Source of the DNA: Leptodontidium sp. MPI-SDFR-AT-0119
Lineage: Eukaryota; Ascomycota; Leotiomycetes; Helotiales; Leptodontidiaceae
NCBI GenBank assembly: GCA_020726505.1
Contig: JAHLEZ010000009.1
Coordinates: forward strand, 1,426,001-1,490,000
Length of the DNA stretch: 64,000 nucleotides
Direction of reading: 5' to 3'
The first letter of the stretch is position 1. Every line of letters begins with the position of its first letter. The notes below the pieces were generated by a model that saw nothing but the letters and a program-made list of their open reading frames with translations, was not told where the DNA came from and did no database searches. The position numbers and the translations under genes are program-made. Positions 9,990 to 23,300 of the stretch are shown here, piece after piece.

Positions 9990-12300
9990 GTAAATATCCC
10001 TCGCCCCCTAATTCTCTTATAAGTAGTTACGACTTAGAAGCTCAAATATAAGAAAGGCTTATATTAAGCCTTGTAGCTTAACGAATAGTAGTATTAAAAC
10101 CCCTACTAATAGCGAAGTCAATATTTACTTCGCTACTATTACCCTTATTCTCCTCCCTGACTTCTGCCTCTATACGACGAAGTCGAAATCCTTTCTTCGC
10201 CGGACCTCTCCCTTTAACTCGACAAGTCAAGCCGAAAGTCGTCCCTCCCTCAGTAAAGCAATCTACTATAGACGCCTATATGTCGTCTGCCTCTTCTTCC
10301 GTCCCCCTGCCCGACTCTCCCGATGCCAACACTCTTAAAGCCAACACACTTAGTGTCGGCCCTAACTAAACAACGAGTCAGTACACGCCAGGGAGCAATA
10401 TAAAGCCTATAAGGATACACATAGGAGAGACACTATAGGAAAGCCGACTCCGCATTTTAAAAGAGTAACTCGTAGAGAGTCGTATAAAGAACCAGCGGCT
10501 AAAGCTGTCTCTTTAATAATAACGACTTATAACTAACAAGCCTTTACTACGTAAACCCGCCTTAAAATCTATAACTTTTTAAAAAGGGGACACACCCCTT
10601 TATCCCTTAATTAAGAAAACTCCTGCCCTTAAGCTAGACAAAGGCAAAGGTAAGGCATAAAGTACTTTTAATCTTAATAGACTACTAAACGACGATAATA
10701 ATAATAACTACCGACCTCCTCGTATCTCACGTCGTCGTTCCCCCTCTTTCCTTAAGTTGTCCTAAATTTTTACGGCTTTATAAATCGAGAAGATCCCTAA
10801 CTTAAACGATAAGCTTTTGGACGGTATTAACTATAGTCTACGTTTATAAGAAGTCTAGGTCTAAAACGCCCTACGCTAGTACGACAAATACTTCGTTGAC
10901 GACGACTACTAGAAGGACTAGTTACTTATATAAACGAAAGGAATAGCTCGCACGTTCCTAGAACCCTCTTTCTTGTCCTTGACGCTTAACGACGACGGAA
11001 ATATTATAGATGCGCTCGACTTAGTTAATTAAGTAATTAAATTCCTAACTAACCTCTATAAGTAATAAATAGAGCGTAACTTCTACTTTACGTTAAAGAT
11101 AAAAGCTATAAGATAAACCTTTTAAGACTTTTACTAATAGTTTAGAATTCTTGTTAGCTAAGGCGGCGTAATTAATAACTTAATACTTAAAATAGACTTA
11201 TAAGACAAGCTTCTGTCCCGCTTACGCAAGTAACTATTCTATAAGTATTAGAGAGTTAGAACTTTAAAAGAGTATATAATAGCAGTTTAAGTTAAAGACT
11301 AAGGACAGATTATAAAGAGCACTATTTACACTAGTCGCTCTAGCCCCTTAATAATAAATATAAATTCCTATCCCCGATCTTAAGTTAATATCTCTTTAGG
11401 AATTACAGGAAAGTCACTTTAAGCTTTTATTACTTCTTTGTCTTAGCGACAAGAGACTAGTTAACCCTTAAGTTAATAAATCTCTACACGAGCTAATACA
11501 CCTCGTACTTAAACACTAGCGAATGCCCCTCGGCATTTTACTTAACGGCCCCTTAGTCGTGGTTATGCCTCTTGTATTAACGAAATAAAAGTAGGCGCCG
11601 ACAACGGTAGTCTTATATTTAATAGCTAAGTTATAAACGATAACGACAACTTACTAGTGGAAGAACTTACCCCATAAGCAAAAGACTTAGCCTAAGAAAA
11701 GGCTCCTTTTTAAGTATAATACGAGATATATAACATCTTAACCTTATAAAGCTTCTTAGCAGACTAGTACTCACTACTTATATCGCTCTCTCTAAGAATA
11801 AACTCACGTATAAGCTACCCGCACTTCTTAATTCTAGAGTTAATAGTTATTGTTTTATTAATTACTTTCTTTTAAAGTCTCTCTTTTTCTTCTTAAAACC
11901 TTTAATTCACTTACTGCCCTCACCTGTCCCTGTTAAAGGATTTAATAGTCGAGCTAGCTAAACTATTAACTACTATACTACGTTAAATTTAATAGTCGAC
12001 AAGCGTTTATAGTTATTTACTCCTTTCTTAATTACTTACTTAGGAAACCACGGAGTAATTATTAGAAAATTATGACTAGAGTATCACAAAGTGCTCTTAA
12101 ATACCGCTAAACGACAGCTTATTTAGCTATTAGATTATCCCCTAATAATAAACTATAGTAAACTAATTAAGGTCTGAGACTTACGTGTACACAAGATTTA
12201 TTAACGCTACTAACGCGACGCCGAGCGTAGAGACGTTAAGTTACGTGAATTTTAAAGCCACTATAACACCTAATTTACAGAGTCGACTTCGACAGTTAAC
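9990..12300 (+). pseudogene. gag: gag region of element C1, RIP-degraded
   Basis: Near 10110-10200 the plus frame reads NSEVNIYFATITLILLPDFC, and the same stretch is open on the minus strand of C2 (39129-39332). Around 10930-11300 a retrotransposon gag core is visible (for example ARTFLEPSFLSL and the helical segment after it), with stops throughout. The 3' limit against protease is approximate. Confidence 0.65.
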
Positions 12301-15300
12301 TCGCCCTTACCTTTCGCGCTAAGTATAAATACCTTAGACTTAGCTTCTTTCTTAAGTTAACTATAGTTAATAAAATTCACCGGGAAGTTCACGGGAAGAA
12401 GTTAAGTAATTACTCCTTTATTAAATCTTAGGTTATACTCTGATTCTATAGCAAATTCTAGTCGGCGCGCTAAACCAAATTCCGATATAAGCGCTAACTC
12501 TCTTTTAATAACTTTAGAAACGACTACTATTATTAACTTTATATTCGCTGTCGATCCCTGAGAAGTAACGACTACACTGTCGCAAAATCAAGGTCACTAG
12601 CTAAGAGAACCCTTAGTAAGTTCCGGAGTCGACAATATAGTTAAACCGACGGACAATAATCGTTTAGAAATCTGTATTAACTCGATATCTATAGATGCCA
12701 AACCAAAGCACAAAACTCTATTAAGAATCCGAAGGGCCATTTCTAAGGTAGTTAAGCCTAAGAACGAGAATGCCACTAGGTATTTATACCCCCCCGGAAT
12801 CGAGCCCACGGCGCTAGTAGAAGAAATTTACCCCCTTGTCTCTTTAATACCTAACACTTCGTCCACTTCTTCTTTCCTTCTTATTTTAAGTATAAAACCC
12901 CTCTTACGTTCCTTACTTTTTTTAATAGCATCCCAATACCGATATACCTTTATAAAGCTTCTAATAACCTCTAGAAGTGGCCGTGCCGCTGATTCGATTA
13001 GAGAAGTTACGCTAATAATAAATTTTATATTAATTTCCGAGAGTCAGAAATGCTTAGATCCGTGCCTCTCTAGTATATAGTATCGCGCCTAGTTAATCCC
13101 CGATGTTAGTACTACTGTCAAACTTACCTCTATTATTAATTCTTTATATATTATAAAGCTCTCGCATTAATAAGTATAATATATAATAAAGCCTAAAGAG
13201 CGCGCGCACTTTATTACTAACGGTCCTTTACCTTAACTAAGAAGTATATTAAATAACTAGCCTAGTTAATATATATAACCGTCCTCACGATTAAACAATA
13301 TATATATCTTAACTAAACTAGCCCGAGTAGAAGTTACTAAGCTAGAGAAGAGAACCGCTAAGTTATTATACCCCTGAGACTAGACTAACTCCCCTTAATT
13401 CGCTCTTTTCACGCGCAGAATATATATTAAGGACTACGCTAATTCACTTCGAAACATATAAACACAGCTCTTTCTCGCACACGACTCGATTATAAAAGCT
13501 CCTCCTTCCTTAACTTCTTCTCCTTAATTACGAGATGAGTTATTGATTATAAAGCGACGTAAGAAAGCTCGTTAACGTCTAGTCGTTAAGATCTTCTTAA
13601 TTAGCGCCGTAGCGTTTTATATATTAATTAAACGAAAGTCTAAAGATAAAATATTTATAGTAACTCTTTAAGAGACTAATGCCTTAATTAATTAAAGAAA
13701 CCAAAAGTAAAAGAAAGCCGTTATTATATTAGCTCTAACTGTCGAACTTATTTCCTGTCGCTAATTAGCTATATAGTTTACACTCTCTATTTAAGAGCTA
13801 AACGCTAAACTAATAATTCCCTTAAAGTACGCTAATTAAACTCACGTATTTTTTAAGGCAAAAAGTAATATTTTCCCCCTTTATCGCTCGTATAATTACA
13901 AAATTAAGCTAAAAGGAGAGGGTAAAAAAGCACTTAAGTATTCGCTATTATATAAGATATTAACCGAGGAACTTAAGGCTATTAAAGAATATATCACGGA
14001 TAACTTAGACAAAGGATTTATTAAGCCGTTTTAAGTATTATTTACTGCCCTTATTCTCTTCGTTAAAAAGCCGAGTAACTCTTTGCGGTTATATATTAAT
14101 TTCTAAGTACTAAATTCCCTTACTTAGAAGGACTAATACCCCCTACTTCTAATTAATAAGACCTTAGCTCGTATAGTTAATGCTCGTATCTTTACTAAAT
14201 TAGATATTTATTAAGCCTTTCACTGAATCCGAATAGACCTAGCATTAAAAAAGTACACTACCTTCCGCACGAGGTACGGCGTATATAAGTATAAAGTTCT
14301 TCCCTTTAGCTTAACTAATGGCCTTGCCACCTATTAGCGCTATATAAATAATATTCTCTTCGATTACCTTAATAATTTCTATATAACGTACTTAAACGAT
14401 ATTCTTATATACTCTAAGGATCCTTTATAACACTAGCTCCACGTTAAAAAAGTGCTTTAACGCCTTAACGACGCTAGGCTATAGGCCGACCTAAAGAAGT
14501 ATAAGTTTAAAATAATATAAACTAAGTACTTAGGATTTATTATATTAACTTCTAGCTTAAAAGTTAATCTCGAGAAAGTCTTTATTATTTATGAATAAAC
14601 TTACTTTAACTTTATTAAAAGTATATAGTCCTTCCTTAGTTTTTATAACTTCTACTAGAGATTTATCCGCGTCTATAATATTATAATAAAACCTTTAGTT
14701 TAATTAATTAAAAATAACGTTCTCTTCTACTTTATTATACTGTGTAAAGACGCTTTAACCTCCTAAAACACACTCTCACGTCTGCACCTCTCTTAAGACA
14801 CTACCGACAGGATTTACCTTGCCTCTTAGAGACAAATGTTAATAATAGTATTATAGCTAGAGTCCTTTTTTAATAACACGGCGACGACTAGTTCCCTGTT
14901 ACTTTCTTTTTAAAGACTATATTACTTACTAAGCTTAATTACGTAATACACGACAAAGAAATACTAGCCATTATTAGATCCTTTAGGCACTGGCGTGCTA
15001 AGTTAATAAGAGCCCTTTATTAAATCTGTGTTATAATAGACTATAAGGCCTTAAAATACTTTATAACCTTTAAGTAATTAAATACTAGACAAGTATAATA
15101 AGTAGAGCTTCTAATAGACTATAATTTCATAATCACGTACCGCCTTAGAATCTATAACCCCCTAGTAGACGTACTTTCTCGTAAGTTAAACGAGTTAGAT
15201 TAATAAAACTCTACGAAAAAGACTTAACGCCTTTAATAACTCTTACGCTAAGACTAAGTTAACCTTAACTTATTATTTATAAAGTTGCGGCCGCTTAACG

Positions 15301-16925
15301 ACGCTAACGCGCTAGTAGCCGACGTTAAGCTCGCTACCTTTATACTAATATTCTCTGTCGTATAGTAAATCCTAAAGGCTAATCGTACTGCCCCCTCCTT
15401 ATAAGCTTTACGTAAATAAGCTATATTAGACTTTTTAGGTAAACTCAGCCTAGAGGGTGACCTCTTACTCCACGACGGCCGGCTTTTAGTCCCCGATGTC
15501 GATTACCTCCGAACCCTCCTTATATAAGAAGTCCATAATTAAGTCATTATAGCGCACCTTAGTACTAAGAAGACAATTTAAATGCTCTCTTCTTAGTACT
15601 AGTAGCACGGAATCACGTTAACAGTCTAGTAATATTACTGTAACTATTATACCTGCCGACGAATTTAAGTACCCCGGGATAAAAAGCCCGGACTCCTTTA
15701 TCCTCTCCCCGTTCCGTCTCGACCCTAGGAATATATTATAATAAACTACTGCTCCTTTACTAAAGACAAGTATAAGTTCGATAATGTCCTCGTCTTTATT
15801 AATAGATTTAATAAACAAGCTATTAGTATCCCTTACTAAAAGACAACAAATACTTAGAAGTTAACTATTATATATATTTACTATATATATTATTACTTTA
15901 GCGTTCCCTTGACTATTACTTCTAATAGAGGCCCCTAGTTTGTCTCGAGGTTTTAGACCGCCCTTAGTAAGATCCTCGAAACTAAGAGACAGCTGTCTAC
16001 TATTAACTACCCGCAGATAAATAGCCAGACTAAAGTGTACAACTAATACTTACAGAAACGACTCCGACCTTTTGTTACGTACTACTAAGACGACTAATTA
16101 AAGTACCTCCTTATTATAGACTACGCTTAGATATCCCTCTTACACGATTCCTTAAGGGGACTCTCTTTATTTAAAGTAGTTTATAAATATATACTACGCA
16201 CGAATTAAGACTAAAAAATTAACTTACTAGACTTAATTACTCCCGTTAATAAGTTAAACATTTAATAAGCTATTAATTATACTTAACACTATAAAAAAGC
16301 ATAGGACATAACTTAGTCGAACCTTACTATAGCCTAAGTAAAGATGGCTAGGTCTTATAACGCCTCTCGCCGTGATATCGACTTTAATAAAGACAGCCTA
16401 GTCTAACTCGATATACGCTACTTCAAGACACTTCGTCTATTTAAGAAGTTAGACATATTAACTAATAGACTATTTAGAGTACTCGAGAAAGTAAGACACT
16501 TATACCGCCTAGAGTTATTAACAAGTATAAAGGTCTATAACGTCTTTCTAGTTAGTAAGCTTCGCCGGGACCTTAACGATCCCTTACTAGGCTAAGTATA
16601 AGACGCCCCCCTGCCGATTAACATTATAGGCGACGATAAGTAAGAACTAAAAGAAGTACTTACTTACCGTAAGAAGGGTAAGACTTTATTTTACTGTGTT
16701 ACTTAGCTTAATTAGGACGTTAACTTAGACTAATACGACGCTTTTAACCTTAAGTACGCTCTATACAAAGTTAGAGACTTCTACCTTAGTCACCCCGAGT
16801 AAGTAGGACCCCTTACTAAGCTACTTAAATAAATTAAAGCATAAGAAGATAGTGTTAACGACTTCGATAACCTCGATAGCGACAAGGAAATAGACTAACG
16901 CTCGAGGACGAGCTTTTTCCGGAGG
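12300..16925 (+). pseudogene. pol: pol of element C1: reverse transcriptase, RNase H, integrase, chromodomain
   Basis: Reverse transcriptase lies at about 13930-14640: KGFIKPF, TKLDIY, the LPF motif near 14305, and the catalytic box near 14385 (YITYLNDILIYS, from Y-x-DD). RNase H follows at about 14750-15150. Integrase runs from about 15290. Its core shows IIVDYCSF-like and NRGPQF-type acidic positions near 15720 and 15925, and a C-terminal part near 16450 (FRVLEKVRHLYRLELL). A chromodomain sits at about 16660-16880 (RKKGKTLFYCVT, then LDQYDAFNLKYA). Stops are TAA/TAG at Gln or Trp positions. The chromodomain makes this a chromovirus, a group known to target heterochromatin. Confidence 0.85.
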
Positions 16926-16933
16926 GGGGGTAG

Positions 16934-17180
16934 TGTGACGACTGTCGCTGCCTAGAGCCTCATTTCTACCGGCTCCACTTAGTATTACCTGATTAAGACG
17001 TACTGAGATTACTATAGTACTAAGTATATTAACCTCTTATATATAGACTTCTTTTTTCCTTACTTTCTTTCCTCTATAGTTATAGATTCTAAGTTAATAC
17101 TTAGTATTGTCATATGTCCTGTGTTAATATATGAGGCGTCAGTTACACGTGATTGCCATCTTTCTAGGGCAAGCGTTATA
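16934..17180 (+). repeat. 3' LTR of element C1
   Basis: 247 bases, the same length as the 5' LTR. The terminal CACA has become TATA, a RIP-type change. TCTTA follows immediately. Confidence 0.95.
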
Positions 17181-17185
17181 TCTTA

Positions 17186-18701
17186 CGGCTAAGTAAGTTC
17201 AATAGGCTGAGTTTTTTGCGGACTTTTATTTTATAATTATATATTATACCGGAATAACTAATACGCTGGCTAATACCTTATTTAAACGAGATTAGGATCT
17301 TACGGCTACGGAGGCACGTAAGCGAGTTATTTATAGTTAATAGTTAATCCCGACAGACAAAATTAACCCACGAGTCGCTAGCGACCTCTAGCTCTCCGCC
17401 GTCGATCTTATAAACGCCTATATTAAAGTCGTAGAGACTATCCCCTTAGCACTTATAAAGGCTATAATCCCGGATCACGATGCCGAGCTACGTAATAAGC
17501 TAGAGCCAGAACTCGAACTTAATACAAGAATACTAATTAACCTAGAGACCCCTATTATAAAGGAGTTAAACCTTAACTCTATAGTAGCTTATAATATCGC
17601 GGAATACGACGTTATTAACTAAGTGCTCTTAATTAATAAGACTTCGCCCTTACTAGAGCCTCTCCGACAAAAAGCCAAGGAATAATCACTAGATTACAAG
17701 TTAGCTAATAATAAGTTACTCTTTTAAGGCCGCTTAAAAGTACCCTTAGAACCGCTAGAGCTTCGCACGACGCTTATTCGCTATATATATACTTAACCTT
17801 TAGTAATACACGCGGGGATTAGAAAAATAAAGGTATTACTAAGTCACAAATACTATTAGAATGGCTTTACTACAGACATAGCTTGATACGTAATAAACTA
17901 TAGTTGTTCTTAATAAAAAGCTCGTAAGGATAAGACTCCTAGTTTCTTATACCCCCTACTAATCCTTACTTGGCCGTACTAATACCTTATAATAGACTTT
18001 ACGAAGTTACTACTAAATAAGCACGGTTATAACTTCGCTATAGTTATTGTCAACCGCTTATCTAAGAAGTTAATCTTAATATCTTATAATAATATAATTA
18101 CCGCAAAAGGTATAACTATTCTTTTCCTTATTTATTAGACTTGACACTTTAATATACTAGATTTTATTATCTTAGACCGAGGACCTTAGTTTGTCTCTTT
18201 CTTTTAAAAAGAGTATTATCGTATCCTTAGGACTAAAGTAAAGCTAACGACGGCGTATAACTTAAATATTAACGACTAAACGGAAGTAACGAACTAATAT
18301 ATTAAGTAACGGCTTTGTCCTTTTTATTACTATTACTAAGACAATTAAAGCGACCTCTTACTGATTATAGATATTACTTAATTAACGTTATTATATAAGT
18401 CCTTAGGCCGCTTGTCTCTTTTTTAGTTACTTAATAGTATTAAGCTAAGGACTTCTTAGGACTTAGTTAACTTAGAGCCTTTAACTATAGTAATAGAAAA
18501 ACTCAATCGCGAGGAGGCTTTATAAATCGTATTACGAATAAAAGAGGTTACAAAAGTCGTATAATTAGCCTTAAAGAATTAATAAGAGAAAATGACACGA
18601 CTAGCGAACCGTGGGCGACGCGCCGTCGACTAAGACGTTAGCGACTTAATACTAGTCGACACTCGGAACTAGAACGTCGATCGACCTTTAAAGAAGCTAT
18701 C
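17186..18701 (+). pseudogene. pol: pol of element F, part 2: RNase H end and integrase
   Basis: This continues the F frame interrupted at 9706. RNase H ends with AEFFADFYF and NTLADTLF near 17200-17290. The integrase zinc-binding region lies near 17800-17900 (HAGIRKIK, then YY.NGFTTDIA). The catalytic core is at about 17980-18400 (IDFTKLL; LDRGPQFVS; then E-containing helices), with stops at Gln/Trp sites. The frame ends at 18701 (DRPLKKLS-like), where element E is inserted, and resumes at 41313. Confidence 0.85.
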
Positions 18702-18957
18702 TGTCGGTGCAGTACCGGTTCATGTACTACGCCGCATGTGTGAATATATTCTAATACGAGTATAGCGATAAAGTAATAAATATATAGTTCAAAATCTGTG
18801 TCTATTTTAAGAGAGTGTAAGGAGAGCTAAATTATATACTACAAAACCCCACCGAATCTTCACTAAAACCAGTCTAATTAAGCTTTAACCCTTAACTTTA
18901 ACCCACACCCCTTTTTTCAGACTAAAGTATACTTATGTAAGGACCTGTGAACTAACA
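18702..18957 (-). repeat. 3' LTR of element E
   Basis: 256 bases, starting TGTCGGTGCAGTACCGG and ending ACTAACA on the plus strand. On the element's own strand it runs TGTTAG to CCGACA. It is a family member of the solo LTR at 1827-2081. Confidence 0.93.
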
Positions 18958-19649
18958 TAAGTAAAACTTCTTTTAGAAAAAACCATTTCTAATACACGTA
19001 AAAGCAAACGACGAGTAATATATAAGAAATAATAAATAAAATAACAAAGTATTTAATAGCGTCTAATCCCGGCCCGATAGTGTCCCGAAAGTGCCCCGAA
19101 AGGGGTCCGAATATAACAAGGCGCAGTAGCGAGGTTAAGCGAGAACTAATAACAATAGGAACCCCTAGTATTATGTAACGTAATAAATATATATATATTA
19201 CTCTTTTCTAAAAGTTTAGAGTCTCCTTTAACTAATACATATATAACCACTGTACGTATATTACTTTCTAATCTCCCTAATTCGCCTAATATAGCTCAAA
19301 AACTGACATTTCTAAAAAGACTATATTAAATTAAATAAACAAGTCAAAAGTAAGTATACTCTTCGAAGATAGTTTAGTAGGGAAACGACATATTAATTAA
19401 AAACAGTGCCTATACTCATACCTACAAGAGCGCTCGACCTCGTATACCGCAAATGTTACATTCGGTGCGTTCGTTTCCTCGTAAAGAACCTATCTCACGA
19501 ATGCGTCTTTAACAATCCCAAGAACAAGAAATACGTATATTATATAAAGAAAAAGTCCTAATACAACTTAGGAAGTATTCTTATTTCTTTTCCTTATTCT
19601 AAATCGTATCCGAATCTTCGCCGAAAGTACTCCGGATATACAGTTACTA

Positions 19650-22150
19650 ATATATAATAAATTCCGTGATTTATTACTAAAGAATACTTTCGTTTAATTA
19701 TTACCCTCGAGGCAAAAGATAAAAAAGCCATCGTTACTGCCGCTAAATTAATTAATTCGGCATTATTAGTCGCCGTTATTAGCGTATTAAAGACTACTAA
19801 GGAGTTGTCGCTAGCGTTATTAAAGGAAACGCGCGCTATACGCCGGGAAATCGTTAGCTTAGTTAACTCGCAAGTAATAAGTTAACCCTTTTATTCCTTT
19901 TTAATATTAAGGTTCTTAAGTATTAATACTTTGTATTATAAGAGACGGTACTAGTCCTAAACCGGCTCCTCACTGTCGTCTCCTTTACCGCCACTAAGCG
20001 CGGTAGGGAGGACGGCAGTGAGAACGATACTTCTACTAAGCGTCTCCGCCGAAGTCGCCGCTATAGCGCAGGGGAGGAAGAGGGGGAAGAGGAAGAACTT
20101 CTCCCTAATATATATGCGTAGGGGATTCGGCCCTGTTTCGAATTAGCTTCGTAGTAAGTCCTTCGTGACGGCACTTTCTTTATATTACTATACAAGAGTA
20201 AGCACCTGTAGTAAAACCGGTAGTTTGTTCCTATTAAAGTGTCGTCACAAGGCCGCCCGTTAGTACTTTAAATTAAAGGGTATTTAAAACTAAATTAAGT
20301 GTGTTTTTAACTTCGTAAATTAATTAAATATAAAAATAATCGCAAGTAATAAATTAATAAGTGAAAGTTATAAGGAAATATATAAAAAAAAATCAACGAG
20401 TGTAAGAAACCCCGCTATTACTAGTCCGAATCGACTTCGATTAACCGTTAAACTTAACCCTCCATTTTAATAGTAAGGATATTAATGTTAATAAAATCCC
20501 GAAAAGCTTTATTCGAAGCACTTTTCGTTATAGCGTTAGTAGGATTATTAGCGCCATTAATCCATTAAACCTCTATTAGCTCTTTGCGCTCGTATAATTA
20601 ACAAATAACTATAATATCAATTATTAAGCGCTTCTTTTTCGTTATACTAAGCTTAATAATACACTTATAAAGGAATAAAAAATCCGTGTAAACAATAATA
20701 AGAAAACGTGAGATACTAAGCTTATTAATTATTATATTAATAGTCGTACTAAAGGAAATTAATATATTAATACTAGCTATTATAATATACAACTCCGATG
20801 CGAATATTACACGAGTTACTCTCTTACATTTTGTTAAGCTAGTATATACAATGTTACCGGTTAAAGTGAATTGCGCATCCCCTACTATTTCGGTACTAAT
20901 TACTAATACAAAACTTATTTGTGAACTTAAGTCTTTGTTATTAGCAAAAAAATCGTTTATAAAAACGTAGACCTTCGTAAACCGTAAGTCAATTAATACG
21001 TATTAAAGTCCTTTCTCTAAGTTATTTATTTGCTATTTAAGGCGTAAGTTTAAAGCCTTAACGTCGTCTTTCGTCGGATCTTAATATTACGCTACGACTA
21101 AGAGATTAAATATCGCTTTCGGCTAATATATAGTAACAAGGTAGGCCGCACGAGCTCGTTGCTCTTTATAAACCTTCTTATAGTCCTCCTTTCCTACGTC
21201 GACTAGCTCTAGCCTTACTTCTTAACCTTTTATAACATATAAAGGCTGTCCCCGTTTATAAAGATAATGTACTTATTAAACGTAATAGTTTCGATAGGAA
21301 GTAGTACCCGTATTAGCTTCGTTAAAAAACCGACCTTAGTAATCTCATCTTGCTCTCTTATTAAGAAATCCTTATTTCCCAGAATTAACGTATCGTTTAT
21401 CTATATTCTTATGATACTAAAGTTATAGCTTTTCTTAATATTAATTAACAAGTATAAGTCGTATATTAATATCTCTATTTACAAGTTCTTTATATAATAT
21501 TTATAATATATATTAAACTAATAGTTTCCGGACTTAAGTATACTATATAACAGTAGTATTACTATAAATACTATACTAAGAGGGAAATCCCTTACAATCT
21601 CTTCTAGTGGCTATATAAAAATGTCCTAAAGAAGCCTTATCTTTACTTAGACGTAAGCTTAAGTAATGTCCTTAATAGCTAGATGGGATTCGGACTGGTT
21701 TCGGAAGCGATTCAAGTGCTTGACGGCAGCGGCTAAGAAAATAAGTAACCGCTAATTAAACTGTTAAATTATTAAAAACTAAGTTAATATTTTTCTCTTC
21801 CCTTTATTATTAAAGTATTAAATTACTAGTCTTAACTTCTCATATAGAGTTGACGTCTCCTTGCCTTTAACTTCGTTTACTATTCTTAACTTAAAGATGT
21901 AGTAACCTCTTATTTTAAGGTCGTCCTTATAAATAGGCACAAAAACACCCCTTTTAATAAGTGCTTTGTATTCCGTCCTTCGGGACTACTAAAATAGCGG
22001 CCTAAGCGCTATAATCTTCCCTTTAATACGAAGTTTAATAAATAGCTCTTAGTCCCTTATTTTTTTTTTAATTAAAAACACTTTAGTATTATAATTGTTA
22101 TTAATAATTAGCAAATCTAAGAGGTATTTCGTAAATAAAATTTAAATAAT
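19650..22150 (-). pseudogene. pol: Reverse transcriptase and RNase H of element E (copia)
   Basis: The minus-strand frame shows a copia polymerase with few gaps. KDITQAYVQ-type residues (here with TAA for CAA) lie near 21680. PLEEIVRDFPL follows near 21600. A catalytic box derived from a TDDT form lies near 21405 (INDTLILGNKDFL). Then comes KALNLRLK near 21050. The RNase H part has VFINDFFANNKDLSSQIS near 20930 and an ADAMTKS-type tail lower down. Substitutions are G-to-A and C-to-T on either strand. The final third is the more decayed. Confidence 0.85.
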
Positions 22151-23300
22151 AATTTGGGGTGGATTTAGTGCTATTTTAGTAGTGTTTTTAATTAAGGATC
22201 TTAGATATTACTTATAAATATCTTTTGGCAAGTTTTCTTTTTATTATTTAACGCTAAAGGTGTTTGTTTTAAAGAAACGAATTATAATTAATTAAAACGT
22301 ACGTATTGTCTTATTTCCCATATCAATCTTATATAATTTTCCCTTTATACCTAAGAAATTATAAGGTCCTATTTATTCTTTACCTTTCTAGTACACTAAA
22401 ACTTGATTATTAAGGTGGAAATCGTGAATATAAGTAGTTCCGGGGCTGTTTCGTATAGTTAACGCATCGTTGATTTTACGCGTAATATAAATTTTCCGTA
22501 CCTCCTTTATGGCTTTTTTAATCGTAGCCGCACGTTACTCGACTAACGGATTTAGGGGGTTTAACTTTATTATTCTAAGGTATACGTCGAAAACAAGCAA
22601 TATAGGGATAAGCCCGTTAGGTCCAGCTGTATTATTCACTACTTTTACTACCATTTATAATTAGTCTTCGTCGCTTAACTTAAGGTACTTTTTTATAATA
22701 ATTTCATAAGTACAGCGTAGTAGGCGATAATATCGCTCAACTTTGCTAATTAAATAGTGCGCCTTTATAAGTATTAGCTTAGGAGTACTATCTATAAATC
22801 TAAGTGTACTCCGAAACTCCTTAGAATTGAAATTAATGTTATAATCGTATATAACGAAATCCGGGGGTTTAAGGTAAGTGTTAATTTATATTAACTTAAA
22901 TACGTTAAAGGTAGCCCAAGCCGTAATCGAACTGGGGGCCTTTCGGAGTAGTTTCACTGCACTAAAACCCGTTACCTCATTTATTATATAAAGAGTATAT
23001 TGTTCTTTAAACATTACGATATTAACGTAAATTATATAATTAAAATCGATATCGTTTTGTAACTTAAAGCGAAACTTATATAAAGTATTTGCGTGTTTCT
23101 AGTAATGCTTATATATCTCTTTAACCCTTAATATAACTTCTAAGTTATACTTATAGCTAGCTTGATCTAGCAGGTGCTGTAGACGTCTTACTAAAGGGTG
23201 TTCGAAACGCCTATAAAGCCGACGTATTTCTGGTTTAGTTAGGTGGCATATATTTATTATTTTAGTCGACGTATCTAGTAGTTAACAATGTTAGTCCAAA
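22150..23300 (-). pseudogene. pol: Integrase of element E (copia)
   Basis: The minus frame contains the copia pre-integrase/integrase series. HLTKPEIRRLYRRFEHP lies near 23250, with the HHCC histidines. The core follows: NDIDFNYIIYV near 23040, PPDFVIYDYNINF near 22860 and VERYYRLLRCTYEI near 22720. A C-terminal extension includes PGTTYIHDFHLNNQVLVYQ near 22430. Frame continuity over about 1 kb with few stops makes the identification strong. The element must have used this integrase for its 5-base target duplication. Confidence 0.85.

Larger units (their letters stand above)
9707..17180 (+). mobile_element. Element C1: full-length Ty3/gypsy chromovirus
   Basis: This 7474-base element has 247-base LTRs at 9707-9953 and 16934-17180. 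A perfect TCTTA target duplication lies at 9702-9706 and 17181-17185. Removing it rejoins the RNase H frame of element F exactly. A polypurine tract (GGAGGGGGGGTAG, 16921-16933) directly precedes the 3' LTR. Gag, reverse transcriptase, RNase H, integrase and a chromodomain follow in that order on the plus strand, all heavily RIP-mutated. C2 at 32261-39705 is a second copy of the same family in the opposite orientation. Confidence 0.95.
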